50,799 nt of DNA from Candidatus Omnitrophota bacterium (GCA_029568995.1 JAKPYU010000019.1:1-50799), one strand, 5' to 3'. Shown: positions 17,991-26,770, counted from the first letter of the stretch. Notes: generated from the sequence alone by a model not told the origin. Numbers and translations are program-made.

Positions 17991-20948
17991 ATGCGTCTTG
18001 AGGTTCTCAATAAGGTGATTTGGAAAATCAGAGTTTGGGTCTATTGTGCGACATTTCTGTGCCAGGTAGTCCTGTTTGCCTGGGGGCAGCCTGTCTGGCT
18101 TGCGCAAATCGAGACGGATGTGGATTTTGATGGGATAACCGTGACGGACCAGAGTCGCCCCGATCTGCTTCGAACGGGGAAGTTTACCGCCCCCGCGAAG
18201 AGCGATCCTGCATTGCTGCACACGGTTTATCAGAATGTGAATCGCTTCCCGCTGCATCAGGAATTTCTTGCAATTGAGTTCCCGGAACGTTTCGCCGGAC
18301 TGACCGAACAGGAATACCTGGACCTGGTCTATTGGAGATCCTCTCGTCAGTATTTCGCCGGATCCATTTCACGCTTCCAGGATTCTCAAGGAGAGATTCT
18401 CTATGGATTCGATATCTACTCGGATTTATCCGAACCGCCTCTTCCCGATGAAGTGCTCTACGTCTATCAACTTTTATCACAGACAATGACCCTGCGTCCT
18501 TTTGCTTATGCTCCCAAGACGGTAATCGCCATTGAGACGGCGCGGGAATGGCAAGATCCCGGATTCCCGATTTATCTGCCTGACGGTTTTGTCATCCCCG
18601 ATTATGAAGTCTATTCCCCTGCAGCCAATTATGGTCGCGTTCGCATATACACTTTGAGCGAGCTGCAAGAGGCGGAAGATGACGGTCTCATCGGTTGGCA
18701 GGATATCGTAGTAGTCGATAGCGCGCCAACTGACATTGAAACAGTGGTGGCGGGTGTGATTACCGGAACACAGCAGGGTGAACTCTCACATGTCAATGTC
18801 CGGTCCCTGCGTCGCGGTACTCCGAACGCGTATATCAGAAATGCTACGGAAGTGTTCGCCCCATATAGCGGGCAGCTGGTTAAGCTGACCCTCGCAGCCG
18901 ATGGGTATGAAGTCGTCGCGCCGGTCGATCTTGCGGACGCGGAAGCATGGTGGATTTCCCACCGGCCTGTGTTGTCCCCACTACCCGATCCCGATGATAC
19001 ATATTCCGAACTCGTGGCCCTGCCTCAGCTGGCCTTGGTCTGGGATACCGAGCCTTTGGTCCGGCGATTCGGCGGAAAAGCGACCGGACTTGCCAAACTC
19101 TATTCCTTCCTGGACGAGGCATATCAGGTCGATGGTTTTGCGATTCCATTCCATTACTACACCGAATTCATGAACTCCAACATGATCCGAGACCCCGAAG
19201 ATCCATTCCGGTGGATCACCTTTCAGGAGTATTTGAATTTACTTCTGAATGATACGCATTTCCGAACCGATACAGCCTATCGGCGAGAGAAACTGGAGCA
19301 TTTCCAGGATGTCATCCGCCTGATGGGTGTTATTGATCCGGCCCTGATCTCCGGAATCGTTACGAAGATACAAGAGGTATATGGTTCAACGGGTGTAATG
19401 GTTCGATTTCGATCCTCATCTAATTCCGAAGACGATATAGAGTTCAATGGTGCGGGCCTGTATAACTCCACCTCGGTCTGCGCCGAAGACACACTGGATG
19501 ACGATAACACAGGGCCTTCCCATTGCTACCCGGACGAGGGTGACGAGAGAACAATTGAACGGGGCCTGAATGAGGTCTGGGCAAGCCTGTGGAATCCCAA
19601 GGCGTTTGAAGAAAGGGAATATTATCAAATCGATCATCGGAAAGTACGCATGGGTATTCTGGTAACGAGGGCCTTTCCCAGTGAGGACTGCAATGGGGTC
19701 GCATTTACCGGCGATCCTGTCACGGGCAGAAAAAACTATTTTGTTATCAATGTCCAAATGGGCGATTATAGCGTGGTATTGCCCGGCACCGGAATTGTTC
19801 CGGAAAAGGACCTTCTTACGTATGCAGACGGCCAGGTGTCGGAGTTTCTGCGTGCGCGTGGTTCGTCATTACTGCCACAGGGTGAATGGGTCCTTTCGGA
19901 GGATCAGCTACGGGAAATCGGGGGAGTCCTTTGGGAAATCGAAGAGAAGATGCCGATTGATCTCGGAGAGTATCGAAGGGATCAAGTCTGCCTGGATATC
20001 GAGTTCAAGTACGACAAGGGAAAGCTGGTAATCAAGCAGGTCCGCCCGACGTTGATGGTCTCCACCGAGCAACCGGAGGAAGAGAATTGCATTCTTCGGA
20101 TTCCACAAAATACACGAGTCGTGGGTGTGTTTCAGGAGGGCAGGATACTGGAACAGGAATATGAATATCTCTCATCCATTGACCTTGTGGCAGGGGACCA
20201 CGCAATGCCGCTGGAATCCGGTACCTATTCGTTTGACTTGGTCAACCGTTTTGAATTCGGTCCGGAGCGGAGGATTCTCCAGCCGCTGACTCCCGGAATA
20301 CTGACTGTCAAAATGCTTGGAAATCCAATAAATCGGGTTGAGTTTCGCTTCGATCAAGATTTTGACCTTGACGGACAGGCCCTCTCCCTCTTTATAGACT
20401 ATCTTTCAGTTAATCTCGTGGACGGAAAGCCAAATCCTGAAACGATTGTCTTTGATGAGCCTTTTCTTTCACAGAATCTGTATATGCTGGGAAGGATTCA
20501 GGTTGGAGTACGGATTGATTTCCTCAGATACGCATCGGAAACCTATGCGAGCCTGCCTCTTTACAAGATCGACCTCGCGTTGGAGAACGGACAGTCCGTT
20601 CATTTGTACCAGCGCTGGCAGCCCGCCATGGCCGGTACCGGACCCGCGAATTTGGTCTACGCGCAGGTCGATATCGAAGAAGGCTACGTGGAACAGGGGA
20701 GTTACTGGAACCTGGTTTATGCGGCGGATCACCACAACTGGAACGAGAAATTCTGGGTGTTGCTCGATACGCCAATCGGGGAGACGTACGGGCTTGCCGT
20801 GTTGACCGGAGAAACGGATTACGACCGCGAGGTGTATACGCTGGACTGTAACTTACAACCACTTCGCTATATTGGAATTGAGGGATTTCAAAAGGATATC
20901 ACCGAGCATCTACCACCGGTCGATGTTCCGGAATGGTACCTGCACTGA
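17991..20948 (+). CDS. Exported PEP/pyruvate-binding protein with glucan-water-dikinase-like domain order
   Basis: The product is 985 residues. A hydrophobic segment (about 10-38, VWVYCATFLCQVVLFAWGQ) ahead of Asp-rich sequence looks like a signal peptide or anchor. About 40-210 is unassigned. About 215-320 is a swivelling phosphohistidine domain with ELSHVNVRSLRRGTPNAYI; His267 is the candidate phospho-acceptor, and the SHVxVR context resembles plant glucan water dikinase (GWD) more than PEP synthase. About 355-690 is a PPDK_N ATP-grasp domain: RRFGGKATGLAKL, VRFRSSSNSED, EVWASLWNPKAFEER, GVAFTGDPVTG and IKQVRP, with key positions kept. About 690-985 is a beta-rich C-terminal region with no match. 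Mobile domain before ATP-grasp is the GWD order, not the PPDK order, and there is no PEP/TIM-barrel domain. Export of an ATP-using dikinase is odd; the signal may instead be a membrane anchor. Confidence 0.8.
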   Translation: MRLEVLNKVIWKIRVWVYCATFLCQVVLFAWGQPVWLAQIETDVDFDGITVTDQSRPDLLRTGKFTAPAKSDPALLHTVYQNVNRFPLHQEFLAIEFPERFAGLTEQEYLDLVYWRSSRQYFAGSISRFQDSQGEILYGFDIYSDLSEPPLPDEVLYVYQLLSQTMTLRPFAYAPKTVIAIETAREWQDPGFPIYLPDGFVIPDYEVYSPAANYGRVRIYTLSELQEAEDDGLIGWQDIVVVDSAPTDIETVVAGVITGTQQGELSHVNVRSLRRGTPNAYIRNATEVFAPYSGQLVKLTLAADGYEVVAPVDLADAEAWWISHRPVLSPLPDPDDTYSELVALPQLALVWDTEPLVRRFGGKATGLAKLYSFLDEAYQVDGFAIPFHYYTEFMNSNMIRDPEDPFRWITFQEYLNLLLNDTHFRTDTAYRREKLEHFQDVIRLMGVIDPALISGIVTKIQEVYGSTGVMVRFRSSSNSEDDIEFNGAGLYNSTSVCAEDTLDDDNTGPSHCYPDEGDERTIERGLNEVWASLWNPKAFEEREYYQIDHRKVRMGILVTRAFPSEDCNGVAFTGDPVTGRKNYFVINVQMGDYSVVLPGTGIVPEKDLLTYADGQVSEFLRARGSSLLPQGEWVLSEDQLREIGGVLWEIEEKMPIDLGEYRRDQVCLDIEFKYDKGKLVIKQVRPTLMVSTEQPEEENCILRIPQNTRVVGVFQEGRILEQEYEYLSSIDLVAGDHAMPLESGTYSFDLVNRFEFGPERRILQPLTPGILTVKMLGNPINRVEFRFDQDFDLDGQALSLFIDYLSVNLVDGKPNPETIVFDEPFLSQNLYMLGRIQVGVRIDFLRYASETYASLPLYKIDLALENGQSVHLYQRWQPAMAGTGPANLVYAQVDIEEGYVEQGSYWNLVYAADHHNWNEKFWVLLDTPIGETYGLAVLTGETDYDREVYTLDCNLQPLRYIGIEGFQKDITEHLPPVDVPEWYLH

Positions 20949-20957
20949 GTCACGAGT

Positions 20958-22274
20958 ATGGATACTACATCATCAGCAAAGGGATGGGCGTTTTGTGCCA
21001 TAAGGCTTCTATGCCTGTATTGGCTGCTGAGTTATTCATCACCAGCCGAGCAGTTGGATCGATTTCCGGTTCTCTCAAGAGGGAATCCATGGGATGTGGG
21101 CCTGGATTTCCGGGAGCTGAACAAAGGCTATACAGAGATTCAGAAGGCTATCACGGAGAAGGCCGCTCCGGGTGCAGTGGTCCTGATTGCGAAAGACGGG
21201 AAGATCATTCGACGCAGGTCGTTCGGGTATGCCCAGCTGTATGGCCGCCCGAAGGGGACTGCTGCATCAATAGAGGACTTCTCAAAGAAGAAGATTCGAA
21301 TAAGAACATCCACTATTTTTGATTTGGCGTCTCTCACAAAAATGATTGCTACGACTACATGTATTCTGATCTTGAAGGAGGAGGGGCGCATCGACTTGGA
21401 CGCGCCCGCCTGCCGATATTGGCCGGAGTTCGGAGAGGCCGGCAAGGGTGCGGTGACGATCAGACATCTACTGACACATACGTCCGGACTTTCGTCACAT
21501 TCCGCCTTCTATGAAATGGCGCAAAGCAAGGAACAAATGCTGCGCATGATTTGCGAGCAGGAGTTGGATGTACCTCCGGGCTATCAGCGTGTCTATAGCG
21601 ATATCGGCTTTATTGTCCTGGGGGAGACTGTTGAGAAGGTATCTGGAACGAGGCTGGATCGGTTTGCGAAAGAACGAATTTTCGAGCCGGTGGGGATGAA
21701 AGATACATGTTTTCGCCCCGGGAGGAAAGCGCGAACTCGATGTGCGGCAACAGAATATTCCGGAATGTTGGGTAAATTCATGATCGGGGAAGTCCACGAT
21801 GAGAATGCCTATGCGCTTGGCGGGATTGCTGGTCACGCAGGTCTGTTCTCGACGGTAGACGATCTTGCCGTATTCTGCCAGATGTTGCTGAATGGGGGTG
21901 CGTACGGAGACGCGCGTATTCTGCGCACGGAGACAATCGAGGACATGCTGGCACCGCAGATACCCACCGAGGTCATAGAAAGGGGATCGGCATTTCTTCA
22001 AGGCAGAGGACAACTGCTCGGATGGTGGTCCATGGGACCGGCAGTGGAGGTAACGGCACTTGGCGGCCTGCCATCGGAACGCGCTTACGGACATACGGGA
22101 TTCACGGGAACGAGTATCTGGATCGACCCGGAGCACAAGGTGATCGCGATCCTCCTGACAAATGCGATTCATCCAAAACGGGATACATGTAACCGGGAAA
22201 GGATACGGAGAGCCTTCTATTCGTCAATATGGAGCGCGATGAACGTGGGGGAACCGGAGCGCAAAGGAGAATAG
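20958..22274 (+). CDS. Beta-lactamase-fold serine hydrolase, exported
   Basis: The product is 438 residues. Hydrophobic residues 10-28 look like a signal peptide. The fold is that of class C beta-lactamases and DD-peptidases: ASLTK places the nucleophile Ser125 and Lys128, RVYSDIGF gives the Y-S-D (Y-x-N-like) motif at Tyr213, LLTHTSGL is a family landmark, and YGHTGFTG supplies the HTG equivalent of KTG. The C-terminal ILLTNAIHPKRDTCNRERIR resembles the ending of serine hydrolases that accompany NamZ-type muramidases, which hints at peptidoglycan fragments or another amide or ester substrate. It begins 9 nt after the dikinase stop, so the two are probably co-transcribed. Substrate is unknown. 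Confidence 0.85.
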   Translation: MDTTSSAKGWAFCAIRLLCLYWLLSYSSPAEQLDRFPVLSRGNPWDVGLDFRELNKGYTEIQKAITEKAAPGAVVLIAKDGKIIRRRSFGYAQLYGRPKGTAASIEDFSKKKIRIRTSTIFDLASLTKMIATTTCILILKEEGRIDLDAPACRYWPEFGEAGKGAVTIRHLLTHTSGLSSHSAFYEMAQSKEQMLRMICEQELDVPPGYQRVYSDIGFIVLGETVEKVSGTRLDRFAKERIFEPVGMKDTCFRPGRKARTRCAATEYSGMLGKFMIGEVHDENAYALGGIAGHAGLFSTVDDLAVFCQMLLNGGAYGDARILRTETIEDMLAPQIPTEVIERGSAFLQGRGQLLGWWSMGPAVEVTALGGLPSERAYGHTGFTGTSIWIDPEHKVIAILLTNAIHPKRDTCNRERIRRAFYSSIWSAMNVGEPERKGE

Positions 22275-22342
22275 AGAAGAGCGCAGTAACCGATCACGCC
22301 GGATACGGACGCGCAGGGGCAATTCAGGACGGAGTCTACAGG

Positions 22343-22792
22343 ATGCAAAGCGAGGAGCAAGGAATCAGAATTCGGGTTGCTGTGGCAATTGTCGATTCAG
22401 GCAATATACTGTTGGTACAGCATGAGAAGTATGGCCGCGAATATTGGCTTTTGCCGGGAGGCGGTGTGAAATATGGGGAGACTATGACGGCAGCGGCTCA
22501 GCGGGAATTAATGGAAGAAACGGGATACGAAGTAGAGGTAGGGAATCTATTCATGGTTTCGGAATCGATTCCCCCGGATCTGCATCGGCATGTCATCAAC
22601 GTGTATTATTGGGGACGGATCGTATCGGGCAGTCTACATGTCACACAGGACAGGGTGCTGCGGGATGCGCAGTGGATTGACCTGGCAGACCTGCCGCATC
22701 TGACAATCTACCCTGCGATTTCACGCGAGTTGATTGCCGCCATCGAAACGGGTTCAGCTCCGCAGCTGAGCATCGGCAACCGCTGGGAGTGA
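22343..22792 (+). CDS. Nudix hydrolase
   Basis: The product is 149 residues. The start at 22343 (MQSEEQGIRIRVAVAIV) is preferred over an open upstream extension from 22229, which overlaps the previous gene. The Nudix box is complete: G-VKYG-E-TMTAAAQ-RELMEETGY, following WLLPGGG. The fold binds a divalent metal with the REL-x-EE glutamates and cleaves a nucleoside diphosphate linked to another moiety. The specificity is not evident. It reads on from the serine hydrolase gene after a 68-nt gap, and its 3' end overlaps the 3' end of the convergent DUF1638 fusion gene by 39 bp. Confidence 0.9.
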   Translation: MQSEEQGIRIRVAVAIVDSGNILLVQHEKYGREYWLLPGGGVKYGETMTAAAQRELMEETGYEVEVGNLFMVSESIPPDLHRHVINVYYWGRIVSGSLHVTQDRVLRDAQWIDLADLPHLTIYPAISRELIAAIETGSAPQLSIGNRWE

Positions 22793-25633
22793 TGCCGATT
22801 CATCGGATGCGTCCTCAACAAGTCGCGCAAGATCGGGTCGGCCGGTCAGGCGTGCCGTAATCGTTCGACCGAGGAATTGCTCCCCTCCATCGGCCAGCGG
22901 GGCGATCTGGTCTTTTGCAGTGATCTCGATTCGCGATTGACTTGTCCCTGCCTCGCGCGCGCTCTGAAGAATCGCATCGCTCAATCCGCGCACGGCGTAG
23001 GTCTGTGCCTCTTCAAAATCGCTGAATACAGGAGAATCCACCAATCCATAAAGGTTATATGTCCCATCCGGTGTCGGGGAGATGCGTACATGCTTCTGGA
23101 CAAGTACGGAACTTGTAATCGCCCCAATGGCATTGACTACATCCGCATCGGGGGGAATAACGGCATCGGTCTCGAGAATGCGGGCAACCTGTGGAAGGAA
23201 ATAATGTACCGGAGCGCCGATCCCGATCAGCGGATGTTTCAGCCGTATACGCGCATGGTAGTCAGGATTCCCACCGCGCATCAAATTCTGCAGCAAAGCA
23301 GTAGTTGACGGAGATTTGTCCATGTCGTCTACATTGCACGTCCCGGCCATCTCTCTCTTAAGAATTTCAATGGTCAGTTGGTTGATGAATTGGTCGAGAA
23401 CAGTGGGGACAAATTCCCGTGCATCAACTTGCGCGAGACGGCAGTGTATTTCACAAAAGCGATGGGCCGCGAGACGGTTCCATAGATTCATCTTGTCGTC
23501 AATATGCAGCAAATCGGTGGGAGTAAGTCCGCATCGCTGAATTACATACTGCTCTTCCAGTCGTTCGAGAGGAACAGGACGGAATGGATCCTCGGTCAGA
23601 CGAAAGGCGAGCTCTTGAATTGAGTGTGGACGTTCGGAGAGGATATCGAACATCCGTGCCTCCATCTCGGATAATCGGAAATCCGGCTTGTGACCGTTCA
23701 GGGCAATGATAGCCAGGCGTTCTGTGGATCGGTCAAACGAGTCGAGATGCTGCTCGATCCAATCAAATGCTTTCTCTATATTTGTGCCCTGGTCGCCGAG
23801 CCAGGAAATAGGGGCAACACGGCGGGGACCGATTCGAATCTCCTGCCTGTGATAGCCAATCAGACTATCGCCTCCGAGTCCGAAGGTGCGCATATCAAGC
23901 GCCTTGACATGGGTTCGCCAGCCGCCGACCGTTGCGCCTTTTTCAGATGTCTCAACAATGCCGTTCCGAATCATCGCGGTGTCGGTAGTTGTTCCGCCAA
24001 TGTCTACCACGATTGCCCGGTCGACTTGGGAGAGGAATCGAGCGCCTGCCACACTTGCGGCCGGTCCTGAGAGGACGGTCTCAATAGGCCGTTGCCGGGC
24101 TGATCGAGCACTCATCAGGGAGCCGTCACTACGCACCACCATCACAGGGGCAGAGATGGAATAATATTTCAGGGAGATCTGTACCTGATCGATGAGCGCC
24201 TCCAGAAGAGGAATAATCCGGGCGTTTAACGCAGCCGTCTGCGCACGGATTCGATAATTCAGCAAATCGGACACGTCATCGCCGCAGGTCACGCTCATTC
24301 CGGTCTGTTCTCGGATAATGCCCTTTACCTGCAATTCATGTGTGGGATTGGAATCGCTGGCAAATCCCGCTACGGCGAACGCGCCGACATGATCCTGCTC
24401 GATCATTCGACGAACAACCTTGCGCACTTGATCGGGATTAACCGCTGAGATCTCTGTGCCGTCAAAATCCATTCTTCCGTCGATAACGCTGATCGGACGA
24501 TGAGGAATATCCGATGGGTCGAACAGACTGTAAGGCGGCATGATCAGCAGACCGACCTTCTGCCCCCGCCCCTCCACAATGGCGTTTGTCGCCAGGGTCG
24601 TGGAGAGCGAGACCAGGTCGACCTGGGGCAATAGCGTCGCATCTAATTTAGAAAGTGCGTGCTGAATACCGACAGTAAAGTCCCATTTCGTGGTCAGCGC
24701 CTTGGCTTTCTGAATGACTTGATTTGATTCAAAACGATAAATCACTGTGTCCGTGTATGTTCCGCCCGCATCAATTCCCAGGCCGAAAGTCATCGGGGAC
24801 GCCGCCTCGGCACTCCGATCCGTTTCAGTAGAGGAGGACACGGAGAGAAGGCATTCGGGGAGAGGCATGGCAGTGTTGAACGGGGAGGTAACCTGGAGCG
24901 TCTCGGTAACACCATTATAGACGGTCTCATGATGCGGAGGGACAATTAACAATTCATCGCTGGAGGAGTCATCCAGAAGTAAACGACTCAACAGATGGTG
25001 AGTCCCGGCCAATTCTTCGTATGTCCAACCGAACTCCCGTGCCATGTTGCGGGCGATGTCCGCATATTTTCGCCTATGGCTGCCAACGCCGGTTTCGATA
25101 AATGCCGCACGGCGGTAATTGCGTCGCCAGCTGTTCAGAAAATGCCGGATGGCCTCCGCGTTTTCCGAGCCGTATTTCTTAACGATTTCGTCGAGATCGA
25201 GAATCCGGGATCCGCATTGGAGTGGATCGGTCTGTTTCATGGAGTCGGGCAATACCTTCTCATCAACCCATCCGGCGGAGATGTAGTAGGTGCCGGGACA
25301 CTTGCGGAACTGCTCCCGATAAGCACGATCGGAGCCGAGAAACAGCGCGATGCAGTCGTGAACCTTTGGGATGGCCAGAGGGATGTCCCGCGCGCGAAGC
25401 CCGGATGTTCCCATTCCGCAGACACCGTAGCCGATGGCAATTCGTTGTATACCCGTATCGGAGGAGATCTCGTCAATAACCTCCTGAAGACGCTTACGCA
25501 GTTCATGAGGGGTTTCATGCAAACCACCCGGTAGAAACCGTGTGGAAACATTCAGTCCCAATTCTCCAGCGACTGCTTTCAAATCGGCTGCCAGAACGGC
25601 ACACGCGATCACATGAATGTGTTGATGCTCCAT
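22754..25633 (-). CDS. DUF1638 - hydantoinase/oxoprolinase (ASKHA) fusion protein
   Basis: The product is 959 residues from the ATG at 25633; a GTG at 25651 is an alternative. Residues 1 to about 230 match DUF1638: HVIACAVLAADLKAV at the start, YGVCGMGTSGL, Cys-containing KVHDCIALFLGSDRAY and an AGWVDEKVLPD segment. After a short linker, about 285-480 is the hydantoinase A N-terminal domain (GLGIDAGGTYTDTVIY, LSTTLATNAIVEG), and about 485-800 the hydantoinase A core (LSGPAASVAGARF, VVDIGGTTTDTAM). Two phosphate-binding DxGGTxTD loops mark an actin-like ATPase fold. As I recall, DUF1638 genes often lie near corrinoid methyltransferase genes and ASKHA proteins reactivate corrinoids, so an ATP-driven cofactor role is conceivable, but no methyltransferase is in this window. 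True hydantoinase activity is unproven. It follows the TIM-barrel gene by 7 nt. Confidence 0.8.
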   Translation of the reverse strand: MEHQHIHVIACAVLAADLKAVAGELGLNVSTRFLPGGLHETPHELRKRLQEVIDEISSDTGIQRIAIGYGVCGMGTSGLRARDIPLAIPKVHDCIALFLGSDRAYREQFRKCPGTYYISAGWVDEKVLPDSMKQTDPLQCGSRILDLDEIVKKYGSENAEAIRHFLNSWRRNYRRAAFIETGVGSHRRKYADIARNMAREFGWTYEELAGTHHLLSRLLLDDSSSDELLIVPPHHETVYNGVTETLQVTSPFNTAMPLPECLLSVSSSTETDRSAEAASPMTFGLGIDAGGTYTDTVIYRFESNQVIQKAKALTTKWDFTVGIQHALSKLDATLLPQVDLVSLSTTLATNAIVEGRGQKVGLLIMPPYSLFDPSDIPHRPISVIDGRMDFDGTEISAVNPDQVRKVVRRMIEQDHVGAFAVAGFASDSNPTHELQVKGIIREQTGMSVTCGDDVSDLLNYRIRAQTAALNARIIPLLEALIDQVQISLKYYSISAPVMVVRSDGSLMSARSARQRPIETVLSGPAASVAGARFLSQVDRAIVVDIGGTTTDTAMIRNGIVETSEKGATVGGWRTHVKALDMRTFGLGGDSLIGYHRQEIRIGPRRVAPISWLGDQGTNIEKAFDWIEQHLDSFDRSTERLAIIALNGHKPDFRLSEMEARMFDILSERPHSIQELAFRLTEDPFRPVPLERLEEQYVIQRCGLTPTDLLHIDDKMNLWNRLAAHRFCEIHCRLAQVDAREFVPTVLDQFINQLTIEILKREMAGTCNVDDMDKSPSTTALLQNLMRGGNPDYHARIRLKHPLIGIGAPVHYFLPQVARILETDAVIPPDADVVNAIGAITSSVLVQKHVRISPTPDGTYNLYGLVDSPVFSDFEEAQTYAVRGLSDAILQSAREAGTSQSRIEITAKDQIAPLADGGEQFLGRTITARLTGRPDLARLVEDASDESASLPAVADAQLRS

Positions 25634-25640
25634 TGCGGGT

Positions 25641-26561
25641 CTATTTCTCACCGATAATCAGATCCATTGGTTTCGAAACCATTTCGATAAGATAATCCTG
25701 TTTCCCGCCCTGTACCTCGGCGGCGAAGATCCCCTGGTAGCCGATTTCATCGAAAGCCTTCATGACGCCATTCCAGGGGACAGAACCTTGACGCAGGGGA
25801 ACAAATTCACCTCCCGCCATCGGGCTTCCCTTGAAATCTTTTATATCCACACGGGCAATCAGTTCTCCCAGAGTCCGAATCCATCCGGCGGGATAGCCGA
25901 ATGCGACTACATTTCCGACGTCGAACCATGCGCGGACGTACGGGCTGTCGATTTCTTGTATGTATCTGCGAAATTCGAGTGGGCTGAGAAGGAAATTGTT
26001 CCACACATTCTCGATTCCGACAACGATTTTCATGGCCGTTGCCATTGGGACGATCTCTTCGCGAATGACTCGCATGGAGCGCTCGTAAGCGTGTTCATAC
26101 ATGACCTTCTCATTGACGACGGCGGGAACCAGCAAGACCATATCGGCGCCGAGATCTTTCGCGTTTTCCAGACTCAGGCGCATCGAGTCGACGCAGACTT
26201 TCACTTTGGCCGGATCGGGATCGGAAAGGGGATGGCTCCAGTGCTTGTCGCAGACAACGGCATCGACAAGGATGCCGGTTTTCTCGGATGCCTGGCGCAA
26301 TTCCTCCACAGCACTCCGGTCGTAAAGCGTTCCCGGCTCAACGGAGTGGAAGCTGGCATTTTTCGCCACGGTGAGTTTTTCCTCGAAGGTTTTTCCTTCC
26401 GCGATCATCCCCAGTTTGAGGGATTTCTTGATATTGCGACCGGGAGAATCGGAGACGGTCTGTGCGGGAAGACGAGATGAAACAGCCAGCTCGGCAGCGG
26501 CAATGGCCGTCAGTTTCGCAAATGACCGACGGCTAAGAAGGGAGCGATTCGGTTCTGTCAT
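25641..26561 (-). CDS. Tat-exported sugar isomerase/epimerase-like TIM-barrel protein
   Basis: The product is 306 residues. A clear twin-arginine signal, SRRSFAKLTAIAAAELAVSS, sits at residues 10-29, so export in folded form is expected. The rest is a xylose isomerase-like TIM barrel related to hydroxypyruvate isomerase and UlaE: SFHSVEPGTLYD, VVGIENVWNNFLLSP (metal-ligand Glu), RAWFDVGNVVAFGYP (metal-ligand Asp) and IFAAEVQGG (Glu). In the hHxKD strand, where these enzymes usually carry a metal-binding His, the sequence is RVDIKDF, with Asp in that place. GAGGAG lies 8 nt before the ATG. It is the first gene of a two-gene unit with the DUF1638 fusion. Exported proteins of this family are common in several uncultivated bacterial groups; the substrate is unknown. 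Confidence 0.85.
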   Translation of the reverse strand: MTEPNRSLLSRRSFAKLTAIAAAELAVSSRLPAQTVSDSPGRNIKKSLKLGMIAEGKTFEEKLTVAKNASFHSVEPGTLYDRSAVEELRQASEKTGILVDAVVCDKHWSHPLSDPDPAKVKVCVDSMRLSLENAKDLGADMVLLVPAVVNEKVMYEHAYERSMRVIREEIVPMATAMKIVVGIENVWNNFLLSPLEFRRYIQEIDSPYVRAWFDVGNVVAFGYPAGWIRTLGELIARVDIKDFKGSPMAGGEFVPLRQGSVPWNGVMKAFDEIGYQGIFAAEVQGGKQDYLIEMVSKPMDLIIGEK

Positions 26562-26702
26562 CGAATGATCTCCTCAAGGGATGGTGGTAGAATCTGCCTC
26601 GTGATATGTCGAGGATTCATCAACATGATGTCCAGATCCGGCCCAAAGCGCAAGCTTGCCATCCCCCAATTCTGGTGACGGCTAAGGAGACGGAAACAAG
26701 AT

Positions 26703-26737
26703 AAAGAAAAAAGGGAGGTCAACATCCTTGACCTCCC
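26703..26737 (-). terminator. Rho-independent terminator of the dcw operon
   Basis: Read on the - strand, GGGAGGTCAA, a 5-nt loop and TTGACCTCCC form a perfect 10-bp stem, followed by TTTTTTCTTT. It lies about 210 nt beyond the ftsZ stop codon, so the transcript has a sizeable 3' tail. Confidence 0.85.
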
Positions 26738-26740
26738 TCA

Positions 26741-26770
26741 CCGCACGTCGTGCGGTTCGCCCATGGCGAA
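26741..26770. repeat. Two adjacent hairpins beside the ftsZ terminator
   Basis: CCGCACG-T-CGTGCGG (26741-26755) is a perfect palindrome, and TTCGCC-CAT-GGCGAA (26756-26770) is a 6-bp stem with a 3-nt loop. With the terminator, three hairpins stand side by side within 58 bp. Confidence 0.6.

Noticed and set aside
26741-26770. Group II intron end or tRNA remnant, suggested by the GTGCGGTTCG string
   Set aside because: Only the short string matches; there is no domain V partner sequence, no intron-encoded reverse transcriptase and no cloverleaf in the vicinity.
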